64,000 nucleotides of DNA from Enterobacter sp. Bisph1 (GTDB lineage: Bacteria; Pseudomonadota; Gammaproteobacteria; Enterobacterales; Enterobacteriaceae). Position 1 is the stretch's first letter, and each line of letters starts with the position of its first letter. The translations under genes and the position numbers were made by a program. The notes beneath the pieces were generated by a model. It saw only the letters and a program-made list of their open reading frames with translations. It was not told the origin of the DNA and searched no databases. Below, piece by piece: positions 40,459-49,779 of this stretch. The stretch covers positions 30,834-94,833 of the forward strand of contig NZ_JXAG01000027.1 in NCBI RefSeq assembly GCF_000814905.1, in the 5' to 3' direction.

Positions 40459-41508
40459 ATGCAAGCGTCTCAATTTTCAGCCCAGGTTCTGGACTGGTAC
40501 GACAAATACGGGCGAAAAACCCTGCCCTGGCAAATTGAAAAAACGCCTTACAAAGTATGGCTGTCGGAAGTGATGTTGCAACAAACTCAAGTAGCAACCG
40601 TGATCCCCTACTTCCAGCGCTTTATGGCGCATTTCCCAACGGTCACCGCTCTTGCAGAGGCGCCGCTGGATGAAGTGCTTCATTTGTGGACCGGGCTTGG
40701 CTACTACGCCCGCGCGCGTAATCTGCACAAAGCCGCGCAGCAGGTGGCAAATCTACATGGCGGGCGGTTTCCAGAAACCTTTGACGAAGTCGCCGCACTG
40801 CCCGGCGTGGGCCGCTCCACCGCCGGCGCGATCCTCTCTTTATCTTTGGGGAAACACTTCCCTATTCTCGATGGCAACGTGAAACGCGTGCTGGCGCGCT
40901 GCTATTGCGTGGGCGGCTGGCCGGGTAAAAAAGAGGTGGAAAAGCGCCTGTGGGAGATAAGCACCGACGTTACGCCGGAAAACGGCGTTGAGCGCTTTAA
41001 CCAGGCGATGATGGATTTGGGAGCGATCGTCTGCACCCGTTCAAAACCGAAATGCGAACTCTGTCCGCTGCAAACGGGCTGTGAAGCTTACGCCACGCAC
41101 TCATGGGCGCAGTATCCGGGGAAAAAACCGAAGCAGATATTGCCCGAACGCACCGGCTATTTCCTGCTGATGCAGCACGAAGGCGAAGTGTTCCTGCAAC
41201 AGCGTCCACCGAGCGGTCTGTGGGGCGGCCTGTTCTGCTTTCCGCAGTTCAATGATGAAGCCAGCCTGCGTGCCTGGCTGGCGAGCAGAAAGATTAGCGC
41301 TGATAATCTCAGCCAGCTTGTTGCGTTTCGTCATACCTTTAGCCATTTCCACCTGGATATTGTGCCTATGTGGCTTAGCGTGTCCTCGTTCTCGTCTTGC
41401 ATGGATGAAGGCGCGGGTCTTTGGTATAACTTAGCGCAACCGCCATCCGTCGGTCTGGCGGCTCCCGTGGAGCGCCTGCTACAGCAATTACGTGCCGACG
41501 CTAACTAG
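40459..41508 (+). CDS. mutY: A/G-specific adenine glycosylase
   Basis: MutY removes adenine mispaired with 8-oxoguanine. The 349 aa start at [16 protein letters not shown]; the long upstream in-frame extension runs antisense into trmB and is rejected. Visible parts are EVMLQQTQV (catalytic Glu), the HhH-GPD region [13 protein letters not shown] with the catalytic Asp after [10 protein letters not shown], the 4Fe-4S loop [17 protein letters not shown] and a Nudix-like C-terminal domain. yggX follows 27 bp later. Confidence 0.96.
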   Translation: MQASQFSAQVLDWYDKYGRKTLPWQIEKTPYKVWLSEVMLQQTQVATVIPYFQRFMAHFPTVTALAEAPLDEVLHLWTGLGYYARARNLHKAAQQVANLHGGRFPETFDEVAALPGVGRSTAGAILSLSLGKHFPILDGNVKRVLARCYCVGGWPGKKEVEKRLWEISTDVTPENGVERFNQAMMDLGAIVCTRSKPKCELCPLQTGCEAYATHSWAQYPGKKPKQILPERTGYFLLMQHEGEVFLQQRPPSGLWGGLFCFPQFNDEASLRAWLASRKISADNLSQLVAFRHTFSHFHLDIVPMWLSVSSFSSCMDEGAGLWYNLAQPPSVGLAAPVERLLQQLRADAN

Positions 41509-41808
<300 letters not shown>

Positions 41809-41917
41809 GCCGCTGCTCGCACGCAATGACTGGCAATGTCGCTAAACGCAGGAAAGGCATTGTCAGCAGGCGCAGGAGATCGGTGCGAATACACCAACAT
41901 AATTGCATCCCGGAATG

Positions 41918-43000
41918 ATGAAAAAATATTTTGCGCTAGCCCTTATTGCGCCGTTGCTGATCTCCTGTTCCAGCTCGAATAAAACGGGCGAGGATTTTAA
42001 CGAAGCCTGGATTAAGGACACCAACGGTTTTGACATTCTGATGGGTCAGTTTGCCCATAATATTGAGAACTTATGGGGGTTTAACGAAGTCCTGATCGCC
42101 GGTCCAAAGGACTACGTTAAATACACCGATCAGTACCAGACCCGCAGCCACATCAACTTTGATGAAGGCACGATTACCATCGAAACCATCGCGGGAACCG
42201 ATCCCGCAGCGCATTTGCGTAAGGCGATTATTAAAACCTTGCTGATGGGCGATGACCCAGGCTCTATCGATCTCTATTCCGACGTCGACGATATTCAAAT
42301 ATCGAAAGAACCCTTCCTGTACGGTCAGGTGCTGGATAACAACGGCGAAGCGATTCGCTGGGAGTGGCGCGCCGTACGCTTCGCCGACTATCTGTTGCAA
42401 ACGCGCCTGCAGAGCCGCAGCAGCGGCTTACGCAAGATCTACAGCGTGACCATTAACCTGGTGCCAAACCACCTGGATAAGCGTGCGCATAAATACATTG
42501 GGATGGTGCGCCAGGCCTCACATAAATACGGCATCGACGAGTCGTTGATCCTGGCAATTATGCAAACGGAATCCTCCTTTAACCCTTACGCCGTGAGCCG
42601 TTCCGATGCGTTGGGATTAATGCAGGTCGTGCAGCACAGCGCCGGTAAAGATGTATTCCGCTCGCAGGGCAAATCCGGTACGCCCGATCGCAGCTACCTT
42701 TTCGATCCGCAGAGCAATATTGATACCGGCACCGCCTATCTGGCAATGCTGAACAATGTTTACCTCGCTGGCATCAATAACCCCACGTCACGTCGCTATG
42801 CGGTCATCACCGCCTATAACGGCGGCGCGGGCAGCGTGCTGCGCGTCTTTTCCGTCGATAAAGTGCAGGCGGCGAATATCATCAATACCATGACGCCGGG
42901 GGATGTGTACGAAACCCTGACCACGCGTCACCCTTCTGCAGAATCCCGCCGTTATCTCTATAAAGTGAACGCCGCGCAGAAAACCTACCGCCGCAAATAA
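41918..43000 (+). CDS. mltC: Membrane-bound lytic transglycosylase C
   Basis: MltC cleaves murein with 1,6-anhydro ring formation and is anchored in the outer membrane. The 360 aa begin [17 protein letters not shown], where the lipobox LISC gives acylated Cys17. The SLT domain (about 190-350) has catalytic Glu in [14 protein letters not shown], then ALGLMQV and [10 protein letters not shown]. Two ATGs lie at 41915 and 41918 and a TTG 12 bp earlier; I take the second ATG by comparison with E. coli. Confidence 0.95.
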   Translation: MKKYFALALIAPLLISCSSSNKTGEDFNEAWIKDTNGFDILMGQFAHNIENLWGFNEVLIAGPKDYVKYTDQYQTRSHINFDEGTITIETIAGTDPAAHLRKAIIKTLLMGDDPGSIDLYSDVDDIQISKEPFLYGQVLDNNGEAIRWEWRAVRFADYLLQTRLQSRSSGLRKIYSVTINLVPNHLDKRAHKYIGMVRQASHKYGIDESLILAIMQTESSFNPYAVSRSDALGLMQVVQHSAGKDVFRSQGKSGTPDRSYLFDPQSNIDTGTAYLAMLNNVYLAGINNPTSRRYAVITAYNGGAGSVLRVFSVDKVQAANIINTMTPGDVYETLTTRHPSAESRRYLYKVNAAQKTYRRK

Positions 43001-43006
43001 CCGGCC

Positions 43007-43036
43007 GCCTCTTTCGTCTTTCGCGGCGAAAGAGGC
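43007..43036 (+). terminator. Hairpin after mltC
   Basis: GCCTCTTTCG and CGAAAGAGGC form a 10-bp stem 7 bp after the mltC stop. No T-run follows, so it may be rho-assisted or only protective. Confidence 0.45.
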
Positions 43037-43048
43037 ATACGAAATGCT

Positions 43049-43126
43049 TGTGATGAATGCAAACGGTTGCGTGAAAACGTGAGATCCGTCAACATATGTA
43101 AATGCAATCAGAGAAAGTTTGCATTT
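43049..43126 (+). promoter_or_regulatory. nupG control region: CRP-like and CytR-like sites
   Basis: The segment contains CRP-like half sites (TGTGA at 43049-43053 and CGTGA-N6-TCAAC at 43078-43093). CytR-type octamer pairs are AATGCAA...GTTGCGT (43056-43072) and AAATGCAA...TTGCATTT (43100-43126). A TAGAAT at 43165-43170 may be the -10. E. coli nupG is controlled by CRP, CytR and DeoR, which fits. Individual sites are by eye. Confidence 0.55.
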
Positions 43127-43238
43127 TTATGTCGGGCATAACAAATTTGCCACCCCATAGATGGTAGAATCCTGACACATAACGAAAGTAATTGTTCTCA
43201 TTCCAACATCCAACGCACTCCTTTGTGAGGAAATTAAC

Positions 43239-44492
43239 ATGAATCTTAAGCTGCAGCTGAAAGTGATTATCTTTCTGCAGTTCTGCCTATGGGGAAGCTG
43301 GCTGACAACGCTTGGCTCTTATATGTTCGTGACGCTGAAATTCCAGGGGGCGGAAATCGGCGCGGTATACAGCTCGTTGGGCATCGCTTCGCTGCTGATG
43401 CCGACGCTGTTGGGTATCGTTGCGGATAAGTGGCTGAGTGCGAAATGGGTTTATTCCCTCTGCCATTTAGTTGGTGCAATTACTCTATTTATCGCCGCGG
43501 GCGTCACTACGCCAGGTGCGATGTTCGCTATTATCCTGCTTAACTCACTGGCCTATATGCCAACGCTGGGTCTGGTGAACACCATCTCCTACTTCCGCCT
43601 GCAGTCCGCTGGCTACGATATCGTGAAAGAGTTTCCGCCTATCCGTATCTGGGGCACTATCGGCTTTATTCTGGCGATGTGGGCGGTGAGCTTCTCTGGT
43701 TTCGAACTGAGCCATATGCAGCTCTATATCGGCGCGGCGCTGTCGCTGGTGCTGAGCCTGATCTCTCTGACGCTGCCACATATGCCGGTCGCCAAAAGTA
43801 AAGGGAAGCAGACCTGGGTGGAGATGTTGGGTCTGAACGCTTTCGCGCTGTTCAAAAACAAGCGCATGGCCATCTTCTTTATCTTCTCGATGCTGCTGGG
43901 CGCCGAACTGCAGATAACCAATATGTTCGGCAACACCTTCCTGCACAGCTTCGATAGCAACCCGATGTTTGCTAACAGCTTTATCGTTACCCACGCCTCG
44001 GTGATGATGTCGATTTCGCAAATCTCCGAAACCGCCTTTATCCTGGCAATCCCGTTCTTTATGAGCCGTTACGGTATTAAGAACGTGATGATGATCAGTA
44101 TCTTCGCCTGGGTGCTGCGTTTCGGTCTGTTCGCCTATGGCGATCCGACGCCGTTCGGCACCGTACTGCTGGTGCTGTCGATGATCGTCTACGGTTGCGC
44201 ATTCGACTTCTTCAACATCTCTGGTTCCGTGTTCGTTGAAAAAGAGGTCAACCCGGCGATCCGCGCCAGTGCGCAGGGTATGCTGCTGATGATGACTAAC
44301 GGTTTCGGCTGTATCCTCGGCGGTATGGTGAGCGGCAAAGTGGTGGAGATTTACACCACCGCAGGCATTACCGACTGGAAAACCGTCTGGCTGATTTTCG
44401 CCGGTTACTCGCTGGTGCTGGCCTTTGCCTTCATCACGCTGTTTAAATACAAACATGTTCGCGAACCGCAAGGTGTGGTGCAGAAAGCCTGA
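43239..44492 (+). CDS. nupG: Nucleoside-proton symporter NupG
   Basis: This 12-TM inner-membrane transporter of the nucleoside:H+ symporter family imports purine and pyrimidine nucleosides. The 417 aa begin MNLKLQLKVIIFLQFCLWGSWL, with the typical FPPIRIWGTIGFI and FFNISGSVFVEKE motifs. It is preceded by a CRP/CytR-type region. In E. coli the next gene is speC; here about 11 kb of other DNA intervenes. Confidence 0.96.
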   Translation: MNLKLQLKVIIFLQFCLWGSWLTTLGSYMFVTLKFQGAEIGAVYSSLGIASLLMPTLLGIVADKWLSAKWVYSLCHLVGAITLFIAAGVTTPGAMFAIILLNSLAYMPTLGLVNTISYFRLQSAGYDIVKEFPPIRIWGTIGFILAMWAVSFSGFELSHMQLYIGAALSLVLSLISLTLPHMPVAKSKGKQTWVEMLGLNAFALFKNKRMAIFFIFSMLLGAELQITNMFGNTFLHSFDSNPMFANSFIVTHASVMMSISQISETAFILAIPFFMSRYGIKNVMMISIFAWVLRFGLFAYGDPTPFGTVLLVLSMIVYGCAFDFFNISGSVFVEKEVNPAIRASAQGMLLMMTNGFGCILGGMVSGKVVEIYTTAGITDWKTVWLIFAGYSLVLAFAFITLFKYKHVREPQGVVQKA

Positions 44493-45047
44493 AAGCAGGC
44501 AAGCGATCATGAATAAGAACATGGGCAGGGCGGGATGCCCGCCCATGTCTCTGTTTCTGCCCATACGGTGAGACCGTCGCCAGGATCTTCATCCCACCGC
44601 TAAGACGTATGAATTCCGGATAAGCGCCACCGCCGCTGGTTATCTTTAACACGCCTCGAACGGTGTTGTACCGCAAGCCTTAGGGCTCGCCAGGGCGACA
44701 TTCACTCCTCGATACATATTCACAAATCAGCTTATCTAAATTATGCAGGATTTAATGGACTCGCAGGAGCGCCAGGGCTATTCTTTCAGCCTTAAAACGG
44801 GTTGCTGACTTTTTGAGCCCCGGCGGAAATATTCTTCATTCATTGCTACCTGCTATGTCGAGATCTGAACCGACCAAATACGTGAGACCTTCGTTGATAT
44901 CATATTTCAAGGTATACCCGGTCTTCGCCCATTGATCGAGTTGATTGCTCGCGGTGGGAGCAGAGAGGAGATAGCAGATAGTATCTCCAACGATCCAAAT
45001 GAAAATCAATATCCACAACGTCTGAAAGCTCGCCTGAGGAATCTAAA
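44493..45047. other. nupG to LprI-like gene: no intact gene
   Basis: This 555-bp stretch begins with a G/C hairpin after nupG and ends with the beheaded frame at 44869-45051. The middle contains only short open frames without recognisable sequence. It marks the left edge of the DNA between nupG and speC that E. coli lacks. Confidence 0.4.
44528..44544 (+). terminator. Hairpin after nupG
   Basis: GGGCGGG-ATG-CCCGCCC is a tight G/C stem 36 bp after nupG. The following sequence is T-rich but interrupted (ATGTCTCTGTTTC). Confidence 0.4.
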
Positions 45048-45051
45048 ATGA
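44869..45051 (+). pseudogene. Beheaded 60-codon reading frame coupled to the next gene
   Basis: After a stop at 44866-44868 a frame of 60 codons runs to a TGA that overlaps the ATG of the LprI-like gene (ATGA). It encodes TDQIRETFVDIIFQ at one end and ENQYPQRLKARLRNLK at the other, and has no ATG. It looks like the 3' end of a lost gene that was translationally coupled to the next one. I do not recognise the family, and a chance frame cannot be excluded. Confidence 0.3.
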
Positions 45052-45491
45052 CCCGTTTTTTAACCATAATAGTGGCTTTGCTTGCATCTGCATCAATAAA
45101 TGCATCTGAAGTAAAAAATGTTAAATCAATAGGGCAAAACCAGTCAGTAAACGAATGTATAAAAAAATATAAAAGCAATAATATAGAGTGTCTGGATGAT
45201 ATCATCGATAAATCAGAATCATTATTAAATAAAACATATAACGACAAACTGAATGAAATAAAAAAATCTGATTTAAATACTGTATGGATGGGCGACGAAA
45301 AACAAAAAGAATACGCTATTGGTTTGTTTATTGAAAATCAAAAAAAATGGATTGATTACAGAGGTAACTATTGCACCGTCGCTCTGTGGAAAGTTCAAAA
45401 TTCACAGCATTTAGGGGAAAACCAAACCAGCTGTAAGCTCAATATGAATAAACGGCGCATTGAAGAGATAAATTTAATAGGTTTCGAATGA
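45048..45491 (+). CDS. LprI-like (DUF1311) periplasmic protein
   Basis: This 147-aa exported protein has signal peptide MTRFLTIIVALLASASINA. The mature part carries the DUF1311 pattern CLDDIIDKSESLLNKTYNDKL followed by FIENQKKWIDYRGNYC. That pattern is found in LprI of Mycobacterium, a lysozyme inhibitor, and in many small enterobacterial proteins. The gene is clearly AT-richer than its neighbours, suggesting transfer. Its start overlaps the end of a truncated frame. The role here could be lysozyme inhibition or immunity to an envelope toxin; neither is shown. Confidence 0.65.
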   Translation: MTRFLTIIVALLASASINASEVKNVKSIGQNQSVNECIKKYKSNNIECLDDIIDKSESLLNKTYNDKLNEIKKSDLNTVWMGDEKQKEYAIGLFIENQKKWIDYRGNYCTVALWKVQNSQHLGENQTSCKLNMNKRRIEEINLIGFE

Positions 45492-45618
45492 CTTCGCAGA
45501 ACATAACGCAGCGATCAGGGCATTATCTTACATGTTTCAGCACAGCTTCGGTCTTACGGAGCCCCTGATGCTTATATATGAACGAAACTTAAAGCCACCG
45601 TATTCTCTTTTGCGTCGC

Positions 45619-45670
45619 AGGCGGATAATGCAGGCGTAAAGTAAATTCACCTTACATCACCTGTCCGCCT
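45619..45670 (-). repeat. Imperfect palindrome downstream of citG
   Basis: AGGCGGA...TCCGCCT outer arms, inner CAGG/CCTG and TAAAGT/ACCTTA pairings span 52 bp, about 50 bp beyond the citG stop. It may be the transcription end of the citrate operon or a small repeat element. Confidence 0.4.
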
Positions 45671-45718
45671 TCCGCCGTGGTTTATGTTTGCAAGCATTCG
45701 CCTGCCATTTTTTATTGG

Positions 45719-46549
45719 CTATACTCCGGCAAGGACCCAGGCGACAGCCAGCAGATCGGCACTGCCGCCGGGGCTTAAGCGTCTTGCAATTAATGCCTTA
45801 TCCATCTGCCGCAGCGCCTCGCTGTCCCAGCCCTTTGCCAGTAATTTCGCCGCATAGGTCTGCACATACTGCAGCCCGTCGATGCCACCGCGCGACACCA
45901 GATTGCTATCACGATTAGCCGCCATCAGGCGCAACAAAGCGTTGTGTAAGCGACGCTCTCCTTGCTCCTGATACCAGAACGGCAATACAGCCTGCCGTAC
46001 GGTGGCAAAACCCTGCTCTGCCTCGCCTCGCGCCCCCGTCAGACCATACTGGCGAAACTGTTTTTCACCCGCCGTTATCGCCTGTGGACGGGCAGCCAGT
46101 TCACGGGCCACCAGCCCACGGCACATTTCACTGACTTCCCGGCAAAGCGCGTCGGCGCTCACCGTGCGCCCTTGCCCCTGCAAACGCCCGGCGGCGAAAC
46201 TGAGCAGCCCGAGCGAAAAAATCCCGCCTTTATGGGTATTCACGCCGCCGGTTGCCGTAAACATCGCCTGTTCGCAGGCGATACCCATTGGGCGTAGCAG
46301 CCGCAGCTGTTCTCTTGCGGGCCGCTGCGCATGGTTTTTTCCCGCAGCGGCAAATACGGCAAACCACGGCGTAATCGCCGCAATGCTGTTTAAAAATAGC
46401 CGGTGATCCATATCCTGATGCGAGCCGCTATTGTTTCTGTCTACCAGCCCCGGTTTCGGCGTTAAATCGAGTTCCAGACGCAGCGCCTGCGCCGCCAGTT
46501 CAGGCACATCAGCGCGGGTGAATTCAGTCGCGAGCAAACCAGCCATCAA
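45719..46549 (-). CDS. citG: Triphosphoribosyl-dephospho-CoA synthase
   Basis: CitG makes the precursor of the citrate lyase prosthetic group from ATP and dephospho-CoA. The 276 aa show LTPKPGLVDRNNSGSHQDM (about 30-48), TGGVNTHKGGIFSLGLL, GLTGARGEAEQGF and the C-terminal LSPGGSADLLAVAWVL. The frame overlaps citX by 26 bp, and the second Met (46546) is an equal start. It is the last gene of the operon. Confidence 0.93.
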   Translation of the reverse strand: MMAGLLATEFTRADVPELAAQALRLELDLTPKPGLVDRNNSGSHQDMDHRLFLNSIAAITPWFAVFAAAGKNHAQRPAREQLRLLRPMGIACEQAMFTATGGVNTHKGGIFSLGLLSFAAGRLQGQGRTVSADALCREVSEMCRGLVARELAARPQAITAGEKQFRQYGLTGARGEAEQGFATVRQAVLPFWYQEQGERRLHNALLRLMAANRDSNLVSRGGIDGLQYVQTYAAKLLAKGWDSEALRQMDKALIARRLSPGGSADLLAVAWVLAGV

Positions 46550-47063
46550 TTAATCTCTCCACGCGAGCCACGACTTCTTCGATAGGATGACGACGCGAAC
46601 GCGCGCAGCCGTGTGCCGGTTCATCGCAGATCAGACAGCGGCGGGTATGCAAATCCAGCGAGTGTCGGCCAACCTGCCCCTGTTTCGGGCAAAAAAGGTC
46701 AAAATCCCACAGCCTGCCTAGAGGATGAGTTTGCTCCAGCTCGACGCACTGCGCTTTGATCTCCACCGCCGGATGGTCAACGCACCACAGCGCGTGCGCA
46801 CCTGTTGGCAACCACAGCACTTGTCGATCCAACACGGGCCAGCGGTTTTGCCACAGCAGCTGGTCGCAGGCCTGCAGCGCCACGCCCATAGTATTGCGGT
46901 AACGGGGGGTGTCTTTTACCGCGCCGGGCGTAACCAGCGTCAGCGAAATAACCGGTTGTTGATAACGAGCAAGCCAGTCAGCCTGACGCGCCGCGCGACT
47001 CTCTTTCGCCGCCAGCAGTGCGTCGAGGCTGACGCCCGCTTTCACGGGCGTCAGGGTACTCAT
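46524..47063 (-). CDS. citX: Apo-citrate lyase phosphoribosyl-dephospho-CoA transferase
   Basis: CitX attaches the prosthetic group to the acyl carrier protein CitD. The 179 aa contain SLTLVTPGAVKDTPRYRNTM, typical of the CitX nucleotidyltransferase family, and WDFDLFCP, with RSRRHPIEE near the C terminus. It overlaps citF by 4 bp and citG by 26 bp. Confidence 0.93.
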   Translation of the reverse strand: MSTLTPVKAGVSLDALLAAKESRAARQADWLARYQQPVISLTLVTPGAVKDTPRYRNTMGVALQACDQLLWQNRWPVLDRQVLWLPTGAHALWCVDHPAVEIKAQCVELEQTHPLGRLWDFDLFCPKQGQVGRHSLDLHTRRCLICDEPAHGCARSRRHPIEEVVARVERLIDGWFARD

Positions 47064-48586
47064 AAGCGCTCTTCCTGAACCTGGCGAACCACGTCAATCA
47101 CGCTGCCGTCACGATAGCGGATCACCCCAACGATACGGTCCGTAAAGGCGATGGGTTTCGGGACGCCGGTGAGGGAAATGGCGCGCTGGTACAGGGTGTC
47201 GATATCGACAATTTTCAGCCCTGCCGCCAGTAAACGTTCGCGGATTTCCGGGCGCGCCGGATTGACGGCGATACCGTGATCGGTGACCAGCACGTCGATA
47301 CTTTCCCCCGGCGTCAGCAAGGTGGTAACGCGTTTGACGACGGTGGGAATACGGCTGCGCAGCAGCGGAGCGACAACAATGGTGAGATTGGCCGCCGCCG
47401 CCACATCGCAGTGGCCACCGGATGCGCCGCGCATTACGCCGTCGGAACCGGTTATCACATTGACGTTGAAGTCGATATCGATCTCCAGCGCGCTGAGGAT
47501 AACCACATCCAGCCGATCGCAGCTGGCGGCTTTTCCGCCCGGGTTGGCATAAACGTTGGTTGAGATCTCAATATGATTCGGATTGCGGCGCAGCGAGGCC
47601 GCCGCTTCACCATCGAAGCACTGAGTATCAAGCAGTTTCTCAATTAACCCTTTTTCATGCAGATCCACCAGGCTGCCGGTGATGCCGCCAAGAGCGAAGC
47701 GCGCTTTTATACCGTGGCGCTCCATCTTCTCTTCCATAAAACGCGTCGCCGCGGTCGCCGCCGCGCCGGATCCGGTCTGCATCGAGAAGCCGTCTTTGAA
47801 GTAGCCGGAATGCTCAATCACATCCGCGGCATAGCGCGCGATCATTAATTCACGCGGGTTGCTGGTAACGCGCGCCGCGCCGACGCTGATTTTTGCCGGA
47901 TCGCCGACGCTCTCCACCTGCACGATAAGATCGACCTGATCCTGCCCCAGGCTGGCGGGCATATTCGGAAAGGGCACCAGCTCTTCGGTCAACAGCACCA
48001 CTTTTTTGGCAAACTGCGCATCGACCATCGCATAACCCAGCGAACCGCAGCAGGATTTGCCTTGGGTGCCGTTGGCGTTGCCGAATTCATCACTGCACGG
48101 CACGCCAAGAAAAGCGACGTCAATATTGAGCTCGCCATCCTGCAGCAGTTTCACGCGCCCGCCGTGGGAGTGAATCTGCACCGGCTGTTCCATCAGGCCA
48201 TGGGAAATCGCATCGGCAAGCTTGCCGCGCATCCCGGAGGTGTAAATACGCGCTATTACGCCGCTCTGAATATGTTCAATCAGCGCGTCGTTGCAGGTCA
48301 TCAGCGAACTGGAGGCCAGCGTCAGGTTTTTAAAGCCGAGGCGTGCCAGCGTCGCCACCACGTGGTTAATCACGCGATCGCCTTCGCGAAAGGCATGGTG
48401 AAACGAAATGGTCATCCCATCCTGCAAGCCGCTGCGGCTAATCGCCTCTTCGAGGGTGGCGCAAAGTTTGCGCGTCTGTTTTTGCTGAACATCCGCCAGC
48501 CACGGCGTTGCCGCATGGGCGCTTTCGAACGGTTTTAAATCACGCAGTTCGGGAAAATTAATGTGAAGAAGCTCTGTCTGATTCAT
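47060..48586 (-). CDS. citF: Citrate lyase alpha subunit
   Basis: CitF transfers the CoA-like carrier from acetate to citrate (acetyl-ACP:citrate ACP transferase). The 508 aa match the family length of about 510. Visible are DGMTISFHHAFREGDRVIN, ASSSLMTC, IHSHGGRVKLLQDGELNIDV and the late GSDGVMRGASGGHCD with DHGIAVNPARPE. I chose the ATG at 48586 (MNQTELLH), preceded by GGAGAG. The next gene citX overlaps by 4 bp. Confidence 0.95.
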   Translation of the reverse strand: MNQTELLHINFPELRDLKPFESAHAATPWLADVQQKQTRKLCATLEEAISRSGLQDGMTISFHHAFREGDRVINHVVATLARLGFKNLTLASSSLMTCNDALIEHIQSGVIARIYTSGMRGKLADAISHGLMEQPVQIHSHGGRVKLLQDGELNIDVAFLGVPCSDEFGNANGTQGKSCCGSLGYAMVDAQFAKKVVLLTEELVPFPNMPASLGQDQVDLIVQVESVGDPAKISVGAARVTSNPRELMIARYAADVIEHSGYFKDGFSMQTGSGAAATAATRFMEEKMERHGIKARFALGGITGSLVDLHEKGLIEKLLDTQCFDGEAAASLRRNPNHIEISTNVYANPGGKAASCDRLDVVILSALEIDIDFNVNVITGSDGVMRGASGGHCDVAAAANLTIVVAPLLRSRIPTVVKRVTTLLTPGESIDVLVTDHGIAVNPARPEIRERLLAAGLKIVDIDTLYQRAISLTGVPKPIAFTDRIVGVIRYRDGSVIDVVRQVQEERL

Positions 48587-48596
48587 GGTTCTCTCC

Positions 48597-49472
48597 TTAC
48601 TGACGCACGCCGGACGCCGCCGCACGTTCCAGCACCCTCTGCGCATGATTGATAATCGGGCCGTCGATCATTTTGCCATTCAGCGACACCACGCCCAGAC
48701 CGTTGCGTTCGCCCTCTTCTGCCGCTTCGATAACGACTTTGGCGTGATCGACTTCCTGCTGCGTCGGCGCATAGGCGTTGTGCAGCAGATCGATTTGTCG
48801 GGGGTTGATCAGCGATTTGCCGTTGAAACCCATTTTGCGCACCAGTTCGACTTCGCGCAGGAATCCGGCTTCGTCATTGACGTCGGACCACACCACGTCG
48901 AAGGCGTCAATGCCGGCTGCACGCGCCGCATGGAGCACCGCGCAGCGGGCATAAAATAGCTCGGTGCCGTCGCCGCGTTCGGTTTGCATATCCATCACAT
49001 AATCAAACGCCGCCAGCGCGATACCAATCAAACGGGTGGAACTGCGGGCAATGGCCACCGCGTTGATCACACCGATCGCCGACTCGATAGCCGCCATCAC
49101 GCGGGTTGAACCCACTTCACGGCCACAGTCACGTTCAATACGCTCCAGATGGCCTTCCAGTTCAAAGATATCTTCCGGCGTGTCGGTTTTCGGCAACCGC
49201 ACCACATCGACACCGGCGCGAACCACCGCTTCCAGATCCGCTAAGCCAAACGGCGTATTAAGCGGATTGATGCGTACCACCGTCTCGATATCCTGATACA
49301 TCGGATGTTGCAGGGCATGGAATACCAGCAGGCGCGCGGTGTCTTTCTCACGCAACGCGACCGCATCTTCCAGATCGAACATGATGGAGTCGGGGCGATA
49401 GACAAAGGCGGTGGAGAGCATGGCGGCATTTGCGCCCGGCAGGAACAGCATGCTACGACGAAGTTTTTTCAT
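48597..49472 (-). CDS. citE: Citrate lyase beta subunit
   Basis: CitE cleaves citryl-ACP to oxaloacetate and acetyl-ACP. The 291 aa form the TIM-barrel HpcH/HpaI-type fold. [12 protein letters not shown] starts it, with metal/substrate acids in [28 protein letters not shown] and the Arg/Asp region near AAFDYVMDM. It overlaps citD by 4 bp, and citF follows after 10 bp. Confidence 0.95.
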   Translation of the reverse strand: MKKLRRSMLFLPGANAAMLSTAFVYRPDSIMFDLEDAVALREKDTARLLVFHALQHPMYQDIETVVRINPLNTPFGLADLEAVVRAGVDVVRLPKTDTPEDIFELEGHLERIERDCGREVGSTRVMAAIESAIGVINAVAIARSSTRLIGIALAAFDYVMDMQTERGDGTELFYARCAVLHAARAAGIDAFDVVWSDVNDEAGFLREVELVRKMGFNGKSLINPRQIDLLHNAYAPTQQEVDHAKVVIEAAEEGERNGLGVVSLNGKMIDGPIINHAQRVLERAAASGVRQ

Positions 49473-49762
49473 TGCAGTTTCCCCCAGTCGATTTCCGGGC
49501 TTTCGGCGGCGCGTAAAATGGCGCTTTGCAACCGGGCGCGGATAACACAGTCCAGCGCGCCTTTGTCTTCAATGATAATTAAGCCCTGGCGCACCTCCAT
49601 CGCATGCAGCGTGGCGGTGACCACCTGGCGAATTTGATCGCCGAACTGCTTCATCACTTCGCTGTGAATAACGATATCCAGTTCGCCTTCTGCGGGGGCG
49701 ATTTTTACCATCAGGTCGCTGGACTCCATCGTCCCGGCCAGCGCCTGCCTTACAATTTTCAT
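49469..49762 (-). CDS. citD: Citrate lyase acyl carrier protein
   Basis: CitD carries the phosphoribosyl-dephospho-CoA group on a serine. The conserved [15 protein letters not shown] segment is present. If translation starts at the second of two adjacent ATGs (49762), the attachment serine is Ser14, the number in E. coli, so I use that start; the first ATG is 49765. Also visible is the [15 protein letters not shown] motif. It overlaps citE by 4 bp. Confidence 0.93.
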   Translation of the reverse strand: MKIVRQALAGTMESSDLMVKIAPAEGELDIVIHSEVMKQFGDQIRQVVTATLHAMEVRQGLIIIEDKGALDCVIRARLQSAILRAAESPEIDWGKLQ

Positions 49763-49779
49763 CATGATATTCCTGGTGT

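Noticed and set aside
43545..44564. 339-codon frame antisense to nupG
   Set aside because: It is the complement of a clear 12-TM transporter; His/Gln/Arg-rich composition is typical of such shadows.
44443..44676. 77-codon minus-strand frame after nupG
   Set aside because: It overlaps the nupG 3' end and the G/C hairpin, and the sequence resembles commonly over-predicted hairpin translations.
44836..45018. 60-codon minus-strand frame with a hydrophobic start, opposite the beheaded frame
   Set aside because: It needs a TTG start with no ribosome site; the plus-strand frame has the ATGA overlap with a real gene.
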